From contig ATSW01068964.1 of assembly GCA_000444245.1 (NCBI GenBank), positions 1-23,875 of the forward strand: a stretch of 23,875 bases of DNA, read 5' to 3'. Position 1 is the first letter of the stretch. Each line of letters opens with the position of its first letter. The position numbers and the translations under genes were made by a program. Shown in pieces: positions 9,725-19,520 of this stretch. This stretch comes from Botryllus schlosseri. Lineage: Eukaryota; Chordata; Ascidiacea; Stolidobranchia; Styelidae. Below the pieces are notes generated by a model. The model did no database searches, had not been told where the DNA came from, and was given only the letters and a program-made list of their open reading frames with translations.

Positions 9725-11756
9725 CAGTTGTTCCAAACTTTATTCATCTCGTGGACCCCTTGGCCTAAGTTTGAGCCAGAATTCCCTCCTAGGTGAAATC
9801 AGCCCGGTGATTAAAAAAGGTCGTTGTTTCTCGCGCTTATACCTGGTGACTGAAGAATACGGGCGCTCCAGAGTGTTTGCGTCCAGGGGGATGGAGCAAT
9901 ACTTTGGTGACCTCCAAAAAACAATGGTATTTGTCTGAATAAATACAACTTCTGGAAGGCTTCTCTAATAATTCACACTAGCACAAACACACGCGCTCAC
10001 ACACTCTTTCCGAAGCGAACTAAATCCGGTATCAAGCGATTTGTAGATCTGGCAGTGTTAGGTAACGGTGAACGCAAATCTATTCATTCATGTTTGTCGG
10101 CTCACCGTGCACAAATCCCTAATATAACCGCTGTGAAAAATCAGTATTCCTAAATTTACTAGTTGCGTGAATGTATTTTTAAAGTTCAGGTATGAATTTT
10201 GCCAATAATATCGTAACTTCCATATAATCCATATATATAGCATAAACGTGATCAGATTTCTTGCAAGAGCTGATGGAAATAGTGTCTTCGAAAATTTAGG
10301 ACACCCATGTCCCACAGTGAGGACTATGTTAATGAAATTTTGGATGGGTCCACATTACTTTGTTGAAGCATGTTGTTATTTCGTGACTTCCGGCAAAGAT
10401 TTTCGCTAGGCTACTCGAATGATTCCAAATTCAAATCTATTGAATGCTTCATGTGTTTTCCCACGTCCGGTCGCCTTTGTACAGCTGGGATCAGATTTCA
10501 AGGGCAGGACAATTCGTATACGTCATTTTGGAGCCGCGCAGTTAGCGTTGCATTTCAAACATACGGTGTTTTAAAACACTTTGTTTAAAACATGTGCTAA
10601 ACAGTGTTTTAAACAAATGCCTTTATTTCATAAAACAAAACTGTTTTTTCAATGTTGTGTAATTATGCCATAATAGTGCATAAACTTGCAAAAAACATAT
10701 CGCATGAGCCGCCTACGGATAATTCGCACTTGGTTAAAGATATTTTCGGTAAGTTTATGGCAGTGGTCGGAAACCCTTTTGGTCGAAAGAGCCGTATTAT
10801 TTTCAATTGTCAATGACAAAGCACTGTGACGTCACAAATAAATATTCATGGCGTGATGGCTTGTGAAAAAAAAACATGTTTTAAACAAGGGGCATGTTTA
10901 AACATGTTTCTTTTAATTTATTTATGTTCTGAAGCAACTCTACGCTCATTCATATCAATATCGACGGTTTCGGTAAACATTTGTCGCACATTTTGGATTA
11001 TAAGTGTTATCAATGGCGATCTTTCTGGGAGCACACTTTGCAGGTTCCCATATTTCGCGAAACGTTTATATGTCGTGATGTGTCCTATCGCGGATATACA
11101 CGTACCTAATGGTCCCGCACTACCCCACTGGGCTACTCTAGACTGAAAAATCGCTACGGCCTCAATTGAGACTTTGATAATTTCGAATACAGTTCTTCTC
11201 AATTTAACAAATCAAGCCAAATTAATGCATTATTTTAAACATTTTTAGTTTCCTAGTGATACTAAATCACGCAAAGCGCGAGAAGGGTTGAATGAATTTG
11301 CCTCAAAATCGTCCATTCATTTCTCATTAAATAAAATTACTAAATAATTGGAGACATGGACCTTTCTGCCCTATAACTAATAAATATAGTATAAGAAATT
11401 ATAGTTCGTCACTTTTTCGTTTTGGCAACATTGTCTCAGGTTTTGCATGTTTTTATCGTTTGGGTAGCTGCATGTTCACTAAAAATGAAGGAAGCTCACT
11501 CGCGACGTCTTTGACTTGAATCGATGACGTTTGACTTTTTTGTCACTAGAGATTTTAAATAGCATTTAAACATACCTCTAGCAAAAAAACAGCCAATATC
11601 AACATACGCTCGGAAATATCTAGTTGACTACTTGACAGTTCGAAATTGAAACGTTTGGTAAATCCTTTACTATTCTAAAGCGAAATTCCCTCCTGAAAGT
11701 TACAAAATTCCCCCTAAGGGACGAATTCTCCCTCCCCTCACGTTTGGGAGCCACTG
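9725..11756. mobile_element. Probable hAT element of the CAGTGGTTCCCAAAC type
   Basis: The left end is CAGTTGTTCCAAAC and the right end on the minus strand is CAGTGGCTCCCAAACGTG. Both are variants of a common hAT terminal repeat. The flanks CCTTAACA and AGTCAACA agree at five of eight positions. The interior (about 2 kb) holds other mobile pieces near 10565-10620 and 10761-10915. No transposase was recognised. The two short opposing frames near 10826-11202 have no family resemblance that I can see. Confidence 0.5.
10561..10910. repeat. GTTTTAAAC-word repeat arrays flanking an orphan hAT end
   Basis: Two clusters of TGTTTTAAACA-type words lie at about 10561-10620 and 10873-10910. They include the perfect palindrome GTGTTTTAAAACAC (10566-10579). 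Between them, at 10761, CAGTGGTCGGAAACCCTTTT looks like the left end of a hAT element with no visible partner. The clusters could be the two subterminal arrays of one MITE whose terminal repeats I cannot place. A TGTGACGTCACA palindrome is at 10825-10836. Confidence 0.5.
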
Positions 11757-11845
11757 AGTCAACACATATTTGTTAACATGCAATCAGAACTAGTTGCAAT
11801 TTGTGTTTGAAGTTGCTAAAATATTACAAGCGACTCACTCCAAAT

Positions 11846-12713
11846 CAGTGTTGGGATGACTCGAGTCGACTTTTTCGTATGACTTGACTTGACTCGGGTC
11901 ACTTTACTAAAATGAATTGACTTGACTTGACTCGGCGTATCAGAAATGTGGATTAACTCGTGACTCAGAACAAAATTCACGAGCCAATTTCAAGTCATCA
12001 AGTAGTCGGTGTCGATAAAAATCACTGTATCGTGCATATGGTCGGATTGTTCGCAAAATGCTGTTGTAACCCGTGAGAGCGACCAATCAATCAATGATCG
12101 TGCATTTTTCTAAACCTCCCTTGTTCTCTCATAAATAAATTGACCGTAAATTAGTATAGTAAAGTAATTAAATAGCAAAATGTTTTTTTCTGTTCCCTTT
12201 TCTTACCTTAACCAAACCTCTTGTTATATTGAAATTGAATTTGAATTCGAATATAGTTTATATAGTCCTCAATCATTGGCGCGGTCTCGAATTGCATCAT
12301 ACCAATTTGTAAATGGGTAATGTATTGCATCTTATCAATTCGTTTCTCTATTATCTATTTTGGCTGGGAACTATAAACGGATGTTGTGCGGCGTGCAATT
12401 ACATAGTTTAACAGTTTTGCTGTATATGTGAGCGTTGCAGCGTCTTCTTGCGTGTGTATTTACTGATATATTCGTTCATTGGTTCAGGATAAATGACCAC
12501 TCAATCTGTATTTCAGACAGCTAACAAAATGCAATGACGTAATCATGCCTCATTCTTCAAAACGGCAACTTGACTTGAATTGTGACTTGACTCGCGACTT
12601 GACTTGACTCGAGTCACCTATAAAAATGGAGTAACTTGACTTGACTCGAGTCAAAATGCGCAATGATTCGAAATGACTCGTGACTCGAAGGTAGTGACTT
12701 GATCCCAACACTG
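11846..12713. mobile_element. Complete GAGTCA-word hAT MITE (868 bp)
   Basis: The left end is CAGTGTTGGGATGACTCG and the right end ATCCCAACACTG, forming an 11- to 12-bp inverted repeat. The flanks are a perfect 8-bp TSD, CTCCAAAT, at 11838-11845 and 12714-12721. Both ends carry arrays of ACTTGACTTGACTCG words. It has no transposase frame. It is the inverted relative of the copy at 5036-5590; the shared core includes GATAAAAATCACTGTAT and GTGAGAGCGACCAATCA. Confidence 0.95.
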
Positions 12714-12721
12714 CTCCAAAT

Positions 12722-13942
12722 ACATCATTGGTACAAGGACCCGAAACAAACACCCGTGTGCATAAGCATCCAACAAATCGCTCATGAAATCAGATTGAAT
12801 ATTCCTGCCTAACAACGCACAGAGCCCTCGAAAATGCAATGATTACGTGAATTGTGCGCTAATTGCAAACTAATAGTTCTTCTTTCCCACCTCTTCTATA
12901 TCAATATTCATTACAGATTGTTCGAAGTGAGCCAGGAATCGTTGACTGTCGCATATATTTATATTTAATAAATATAATACACCGATATTTTTTTAAATTA
13001 CATATAAAGATCCGATCAATTTATATTCCCAATGTACATCACGCAATTGTTACATATATAGCCAGCTTACTTTAACAAAGACTATAATTGGAATATATAG
13101 AGTTATCATGATATGATGCTTATGGAAGTCAAATGAGGCATTTTCTGTCTGAGTCTTGAGCTCATGCCTACAAACAGTATTCGCGTTCCTTCAAATCGCA
13201 TTTAATCCACGTCATATCAGGCAAATCAAATCCTACATCCTTATTTACTTGAGACCCCCGAAAATCTACCTAAATATCTCTATTATGTCATAAATGCAAA
13301 ATTAATTACATATTCCAGCCGATCTAGCAAAATCTTACGAGTAGGCAACTCTTGTCATGATAAAAAGTAAGATGAGATTGTAATAACATGAAGACCAATA
13401 GTTTTTGAGAATTCCAGTACATTCTAGGCATTTTTGCCGTTATCAGTGAGGTATTTGCTAAACCGAAAATACCAGATCAATAAATAGTCTGGGACTTCTG
13501 TAAATGAACATCTGTATTTATACGAACTAAAGATATCCGCGAATAATATTCCCGAAATCGATATGAAGTGTCAAAGTTATACCAACGTCACGTATAGCTG
13601 CAATATTCCGCAAATGCTACATAATCATATTGTCTTTTCTAAGATGCATTATACCAACTATATATAATCTTTCGTGAAAAACAAAAAGCTGTATTTCTCG
13701 AACGTAGTCACCAAGATCAATGGGAGGAAAATTTACACTTATAACCTCACTTTGAGAAATTAGGCTTTTCATGCTCGAACACAGTTCCGTATACGGGGAT
13801 TTTGGTACTGCTCATGATACTTGTTATACCGAATTCCGACGTATAGGATCTAAATTATCTCCTGCCCTGGAAACGTTCGATATGATTGTCGTTATTATGT
13901 GAAAATTATTATAATAATTAATTATATTCATTGCACCGACAG
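12722..13942. other. Unassigned AT-rich intron sequence
   Basis: No mobile element, RNA gene or exon could be supported. A frame at 12863-13075 is preceded by an acceptor-like ATTACAG, but in the required phase 1 it meets a stop after three codons. Confidence 0.4.
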
Positions 13943-14059
13943 CGGCATGCAGCGATGACGACGATTGCAGTCAATACGAGCTATGCGTCACAAGTGAATA
14001 TGACACTTCTCTGAAGTTCTGCACGTGTAAAGATGGTTATTACGGTATTGGTTGCACAG
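13943..14059 (+). CDS. Exon encoding EGF-like domain 1
   Basis: A 117-base exon in phase 1-1 encodes one whole EGF-like domain. With the last base of the CTLD exon it begins P-A-C. The six cysteines are spaced C-x5-C-x5-C-x11-C-x1-C-x8-C, ending KFCTC then KDGYYGIGC. This is the standard EGF pattern with disulphides 1-3, 2-4 and 5-6. The first loop is very acidic (four aspartates in a row). I do not see the N-terminal D-x-D/N-E calcium-binding signature of cbEGF domains. The acceptor AG is at 13941-13942 and the donor is CACAG followed by GTGATA at 14060. EGF domains of this kind are extracellular and act as spacers or binding modules. A symmetric phase-1 exon is the classic form of a shuffled extracellular module. 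Confidence 0.88.
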
Positions 14060-14338
14060 GTGATACTTTTGGGGGTTTTGTAGGATAATAAAATGAAACT
14101 GAAGCCAAAAATATGTTAACCGTCGCAATAGAATAGACGATTCGAACTCAGCAAATTTGCACGTATTGTTTTGTGCGTGTTCCCGTCTTCGTGCATCTAT
14201 TCTTTAACGTCCTATATCATGTTCTACTCGAGTGGGCGTAGGTGGGATGAAAATAGCGGTGGAATATTCAATATTCAATATTTAGATATGCGAACCATGG
14301 CATCCGTGCGAGTGTCAAACTAGCGAGTGCACGTAGAG

Positions 14339-14420
14339 CAGAGGTCTCAAACTCAAATGTGCTTGCGGGCCATATTTCCAGTTTTGACGACGACGCGGGC
14401 CGCAGCATTTATAGGTTTAT
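14339..14420 (+). mobile_element. Orphan left end of a CAGAGGTCTCAAACTC hAT element
   Basis: CAGAGGTCTCAAACTCAAAT followed by GCGGGCC-type stretches is a common hAT terminal form. No matching GAGTTTGAGACC right end was found downstream, so the full extent is unknown. Confidence 0.55.
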
Positions 14421-15125
14421 TCTATGTCTTTCCAAGTAGGCCTTATTTGGCGGGAATGAATTTTCCTATTGAAAGTGAGCCGATCCAGCAGACTGACAGT
14501 AACACACACATCGTCAAAGTGTGATTTACGTTTGTATCAATTTAGGCCTAGCACGAAAAGAATTATCACATTTATAACTATTTGAATATAATTGTTGTTG
14601 TACTTGATACATATATTAACTATAAGATATAGACACCATGTGGGCGGACAAATGTATGATGCCATCATAAAAGCTATCAGGTTATAATTTTCAGCGACTA
14701 TGAATATTTTGAATCCAACAAACTCATAATAGAGACTGATCGGATATTAAAACATTTTCAAGTTGAGCATTGTAATTCCAATCCAGGATTCGTGTATACT
14801 GCTGATAAGTAGGCTATTAAACTCATGGCCAAATATCTTCAAATATAATATAAATATATTAATGAATGTGTCCAAGTGATTGAAATGTCGGAACGCCGAA
14901 CGGCCCATTGCTGTTACATCGTTGGAGCGTACCACTACGGTACTCGGTACCTTTCAGTGGCGTTAATAACATGGTTTAGCGACCAAAGACGAAACTAACA
15001 GATTTCCAATGGTTGCCACAACTATACTTGCTTGGTTAGCGAAATACCAAGCTGCGACATTCTGATCTATTACTAATCCCCTGATACGCGATTAGTTTGT
15101 TGGGTCCATGGTTCTAACAAATTTA

Positions 15126-15250
15126 GGGCATTCCGAGTCACTTCAAGTCCACTCGAGTCATTTTCATTTTGCCATCGAGTTAGCCCGAGTCTGAGTAATT
15201 CTAAGAAAGGTCGCGTCCAAGTCCAACTCACAAATTTCAGTCTAGAATCG
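15126..15250. repeat. Degraded GAGTC-rich patch
   Basis: Scattered CGAGTCA, CAAGTCC and CGAGTC words resemble the subterminal arrays of the GAGTCA MITEs at 5036 and 11846, but are too eroded for boundaries to be assigned. Confidence 0.45.
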
Positions 15251-15559
15251 TCTAAGGGTCTGGTTTTGCCATCATGAATTGGAAATTAGCGAAATATTGA
15301 ATGTTCCACTGCATGGTAGCGTTTGCAATTGACGTGATAGTGAAGTTTAATGAATAGTTTAAGGCTTCCGGAGCAATTTAAGAGGGAATTTTCACTTTAT
15401 AACCTTAAAATATATATGTGACACTTATATTTTGTAAAATTAATAAAAATCTAAAATGTCGGTTTCCGCATCCGCTTTTCGTTAGTTGGTCATATTTTCG
15501 CGTCATCAGATTAAGCCATCTTCCCCCGCATTTTTGACCGTGTTAATTAAATATATTTC

Positions 15560-15681
15560 ACAGGACGTTCCAAAATTTTCGTCCCCTTATCGCTCCACAT
15601 TCGCCCCCTTTGGTATTTTCGTCTCCTTGTTTCGCAAAATCGACCACTGGTGGGCGATATCACCAACGTTGACAACCACTG
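15560..15681 (-). mobile_element. Orphan hAT end related to the second-level nested element
   Basis: On the minus strand the end reads CAGTGGTTGTCAACGTTGG. Moving inward it carries GGGGGCGAATG and AAGGGGACGAAAAT blocks. These correspond, reversed, to the left arm of 4478-7798, where GGGGAGCGAAAAC and AAGGGGACGATAAAAT occur in the same order. No other end was found. Confidence 0.6.
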
Positions 15682-16127
15682 TTCTAGACCGTTAATGCGT
15701 GAACTTGTAAGACTTGCAACTCTTTGTCGAAACTGGTGCCATAATGTGGCCTGATTTGTCTTTAGGTATCGTACACCTTAATAAATTACTTTACGCAAAT
15801 GTGGGAACCATTTGAAGTCATATGTCCGTAGTCACACAGAACCTTTTTGCACTATCCCTAATAGTAACAGATAACCGTATTATTATACAAACAACGAAAA
15901 CGACTGAAAACAGCAATGGAATTTCCAAACTGCGCATGATTATGGACCGCAGAAACTAGGGAAGATCGATATTAGTGGAGAGTGACGCTATGTAATCACA
16001 ATTAGCTCACAATGATTAGTAATCAATGATTGCTAGGTTTTTTTTGCATAAAAAAGTAAAGATTCTGGCCAACAAAATCAAAATTTTGACATTATTTGAC
16101 CTTAAAAAATTTAAATTTGACAATTTC

Positions 16128-16169
16128 AAATTTTGCACATGCGAGGGTGGCAATTCAGGTACTGGTTGC
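16128..16169 (+). pseudogene. Possible decayed EGF C-terminal half (KFCTC...GC)
   Basis: The frame reads KFCTCEGGNSGTGC, which has the exact C-x1-C-x8-C spacing of the last three EGF cysteines. It is very close to KFCTCKDGYYGIGC in the first EGF exon. It lies on the same strand and between the two real EGF exons. No upstream cysteines, good acceptor or phase-1 donor accompany it, so if real it is a relic of a duplicated exon. Chance similarity over 14 residues is also possible. Confidence 0.3.
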
Positions 16170-18991
16170 CGCGAGGTTTCCGCATACAGTCTATACGTGG
16201 GCTTAGCTAAGACCAAAGCATGCGAGAGGGAAACCTTCACTATTCAATTAATAGACAAGACACGCAAGCCATGGTACGGCTCCTAAATAGCCAGTGTAAA
16301 ATAGACAGGTACATGGTACATGCATATAAATTTTACGACTATATGGTAAGGTAATGGTAATATACAGCCCTGAAGCGACTAAACAATAAAAAAAGACCTG
16401 CCAATGACTCTGCATGCTCTGAAGATGGAATTGCAACGATCTCCTAGCCAAAATTGAATGGAGAAGACGTGCGCCGGGCCTGGACATCTTTAACCTCTGA
16501 GCTCTCTCAGATTCATTTGATTTTGAATTTGTCTGTGTCTGTCTGTGTGTACGTGTATCAGCGTTTTCTGTAAGCTCTTGAACTCTTTGAGAATATTTTG
16601 GCCTTCTGTATACCATATATGTATACTGTCAATATCATTGTATTTGTGTAAACGTTTGGAAGCAATGATGAATATCATCAGAAAAAAACCTGCTGAAACA
16701 GGTTTATGCAAAAATGAAACGAAAGCGAAACGAAACTTGCCTGTTATGTCCGAGCACTATGGCATGAAAACTGGCAAATATTGAGTTTCGAAAAAAGAAA
16801 CTTGACATAGTCAGAAATGGACCAGGAAAAAATGTTACCCGACATCTGAAGATCATGGGGGTAAGATACCAGAGTAGATTGGAGCTTACATATGTTAGCT
16901 GAATATTGCTCGAGTATCAAACTAGAAAACCTACAGAATTATGGGTTATAAGCGTAACTTTGGACCCTGAAACTCGCACTTTATTTGTCCTGTAGAATCA
17001 ATATCAGTTTAAATCAACCAAATAAAGCAGTGTAAATGTTTATTTGAAGTCTATTGATTTTCTTTCGACTGCCTGAGGTTTTTGAAACGTTTTATAAAAT
17101 AAACACAAAATATTAAAAATACGGCTACACTGTAAACTTCAACGCGAGCATTTATGCACAAAAACACACGATAATCGGATAATTTTTCAGATGCCGCATT
17201 GCGTGGTAGCAATGTATGTCAGAATATTGTGTGGTCTGAAGTGATATGTCCGTACCTATCGCTCCAGAGCACGAAACTACATATCTGAAATCTGAAATAC
17301 CTCCACAGGCCCTTCTCTACTCAATATTTCATATTAAAAGAATCGGTTGTAAAGAATGTACATTAAACAAAGCAGTGTATGCACATTGTCGTCATAAAAT
17401 AACAATACAAATTAAAACCATAAAAATTATAACCCACAACATGATGCACAGTAGGATCTCATAGAACAATAACACTAAAAGAACTGGATTCAAAAAGAAA
17501 GCGAGGTATGTACAATTTAATACATATTGACTGGTTACATCATCAGATGGTTGAATTGCACACTCATTTTGCCTCAATTCTAACCAGTATTCAATGTTTC
17601 AACAGCCCTATGCAGAGTGCCACTAAAAAACAAAAAGTAAGCAAATTGAAAGCATAGCAATGTCTAGCTATACATAAAACGAATTATTGTGCGATTCACA
17701 CAATCTAATATGTACATTGCACACTTCATAACAAAAGAAAGCAGTACTCACAGTACAAGTAGGCTACTTGAAGCTAGGGTAGAGAGCGTTCAATGTACCA
17801 TTTCAAGATGGTACCAGAACTCCTTCTGTAGACAAAGCTTGGGCAGATGTATTTTGAGGAAAGTCGACTCCAAGGCACACTGATGAACGTGTGAGCGGCC
17901 TCTTCCGATGACGCGAAATCTGTCTTCGCGATAATTTTTTGCACAAGCGAAATTATCCAACAAATGTTTGCCAACTGCATAGTTTCTGGCCTTTGATCGC
18001 TCAGCATCAAGCTTGAGCTGATGAGTCTTGGGCTAGCTTTTCACCGAGCGTGATGCACGTTTTCTACGATTGTTGATATACATGTTCTTTACAATTCTAT
18101 ACTACTGGTTGCTGACGCGTTTCAGCCGAAAATATTCGGGTTAATTTCAATATGAATTCAATGGTACTTTCAGATTAGAATTTCTCATTCACCGTTAAAA
18201 CTCTATGCGGGCCGTAAGCTGCCCGCCCCTGTTTATGATGAATTTCGTCAGCAACAACATCGTAAAAAAAAAACAGCTTCTGAATAGACTAGCATTTTAT
18301 TTTACCCACAGCCAGCTTGCATATTTGTATTGTTTGCGTGTAACTAGCCGGGGATCCACAGTTGAGCACTCTATGTTTCGAAATACTTTTCGCTCTGTTT
18401 CGTAATTTGGTTGTTGTATTCGACTCCATAACGGATGGCTTCCTTAAATTAGGAGACACAAGTGCATGGAAACTTGAAGACGTAAATTTACAACATTCAA
18501 TCGAATTGTTGATCGAAGTGTTATTACGACGAAGAAGTTAAGCCGGTCTGTAATCACCCTCGATTTCACCGAAATATACTGGCAATTAGCTTTCCTACAA
18601 GTTCACTCTTATTTCCCCTCTACGCATATAAGTTCGACCAACTTTCGCAGTTTTCATGCATTCTTTCAATCGACAGAAATAGCTGACATTGAATTATACA
18701 TTTATAGTATTAAGCATGGATTATGATTTGAGCAATATTCTCAGCCACTTGCGTAAATAACCAGATAATCGTACCATCTCATTAGGTTAAAAAATAGCAT
18801 GAAGTCTGACGAGGTCTGCCACTCGACATGATATATTCGTTTCGATATGGTCTTTAAATATATAATTAGATGACCTTGCCTAAAGAGCATCGCATCTACA
18901 TCGCCAAAGCAGCTCGATTGTGCAGGCGAAACTAAATCTGATCTCTCTCGATCGAACAATATTATATTAAAATTCATAATAATTGTTTCAG
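16170..18991. other. Unassigned intron sequence
   Basis: About 2.8 kb of AT-rich DNA with no supported feature. There is a small TG-rich run near 16530-16555. An acceptor-like TTTTTCAG at 17190 opens a phase-1 frame with two cysteines, but it has no recognisable domain and no phase-1 donor. Confidence 0.4.
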
Positions 18992-19099
18992 ATCAATACT
19001 GTTCGCCTGAATGCACAGATGGCGGAACATGTACCGCAGAGGGAAATTCACGGTACTCTTGCCAATGCTTCGATGGATTTTACGGAGAAACATGCAACA
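18992..19099 (+). CDS. Exon encoding EGF-like domain 2
   Basis: A 108-base exon in phase 1-1 encodes a second complete EGF-like domain. It reads DQYCSPECTDGGTC, then TAEGNSRYSC, then QCFDGFYGETC. The cysteine spacing is C-x3-C-x5-C-x9-C-x1-C-x8-C. The GGTC and GFYGETC motifs are typical of EGF repeats. The acceptor is GTTTCAG ending at 18991 and the donor GTAAGC starts at 19100. The intron from the first EGF exon is 4932 bases long. With the upstream CTLD exon this gives a CTLD-EGF-EGF order. What follows on the C-terminal side (more EGF, sushi, or a membrane anchor) is not visible in the remaining 4.8 kb. Confidence 0.9.
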
Positions 19100-19512
19100 G
19101 TAAGCCGAATATCAATATCAATATCAATAAAAGTCGAATGACACCTTCAATAATAACACTGGCCATCAAATTTTAATAAAAATATTTTAATGGTTTCTTG
19201 GTAGTTTTGGGCTGATGGATCCGAAAATGACATTCTTTTCTTTGAATTGGCTCTATTTTATTGAGATATTGCTATTTTTTATTAAAAAAAAGAAAAATCG
19301 TAAAATTCAGTTACTGTCAAATGTGAAAAGAAGTATCAGTAACATACATATTGGAAATGTATCCTAAGCCAATGCAATACTCATTCTGGACCAGATACTC
19401 CACTATGTCTGTATGATATTGTAGCATTCCATTACTATAGAAAGAAGACATTGAAACACTCTATCTTGGACAGCACAAGTTATCTAGCTGCAGTATTATA
19501 GATAGTATGATG
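19100..19512. other. Sequence following the EGF2 donor, no feature seen
   Basis: This is the presumed start of the next intron. It contains an imperfect ATCAAT run near 19110-19130 and A/T-rich patches, but nothing else I can name. Confidence 0.4.
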
Positions 19513-19520
19513 CTGTATTG

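Larger units (their letters stand above)
8318..13942 (+). other. Inferred intron between the CTLD and EGF1 exons
   Basis: The intron is 5625 bases, GTAAGC at the donor and AG at 13941-13942. It holds a tRNA-derived SINE, a probable 2-kb hAT element and a well preserved 868-bp hAT MITE. The stretches 8318-9450 and 12722-13942 are AT-rich and contain nothing else I can support. Phase agreement (1 to 1) is the main support for joining the two exons directly; extra unseen exons cannot be excluded. Confidence 0.6.
14060..18991 (+). other. Inferred intron between EGF1 and EGF2 exons
   Basis: The intron is 4932 bases with GTGATA donor and TTTCAG acceptor. It contains an orphan hAT end at 14339, a degraded GAGTC-rich patch near 15130-15240, a second orphan hAT end at 15560-15681, and a possible decayed EGF fragment at 16128-16169. 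The span 16300-18991 is AT-rich with only a short TG/CTG run near 16530-16555. I see no further gene. Confidence 0.6.

Noticed and set aside
10825-10836. TGTGACGTCACA palindrome as a CRE regulatory site
   Set aside because: It is in a mobile element within an intron with no promoter context, so the match is probably incidental.
10826-11202. Opposed open frames of 106 and 94 residues
   Set aside because: No family resemblance on either strand, located inside a probable hAT element.
11846-12713. GAGTCA arrays as a simple satellite or AP-1 site cluster
   Set aside because: The TIRs, perfect TSD and an inverted relative show that the arrays are subterminal parts of a hAT MITE.
12918-13075. Exon candidate after ATTACAG
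   Set aside because: In the phase needed for this gene it hits a stop after three codons, and other frames show no domain.
16248-16616. 122-residue open frame on the minus strand
   Set aside because: No recognisable domain, overlapped by open frames on the other strand, and inside an intron.
17191-17289. Possible phase-1 exon after TTTTTCAG, with two cysteines
   Set aside because: No recognisable domain and no donor in phase 1 before the stop.
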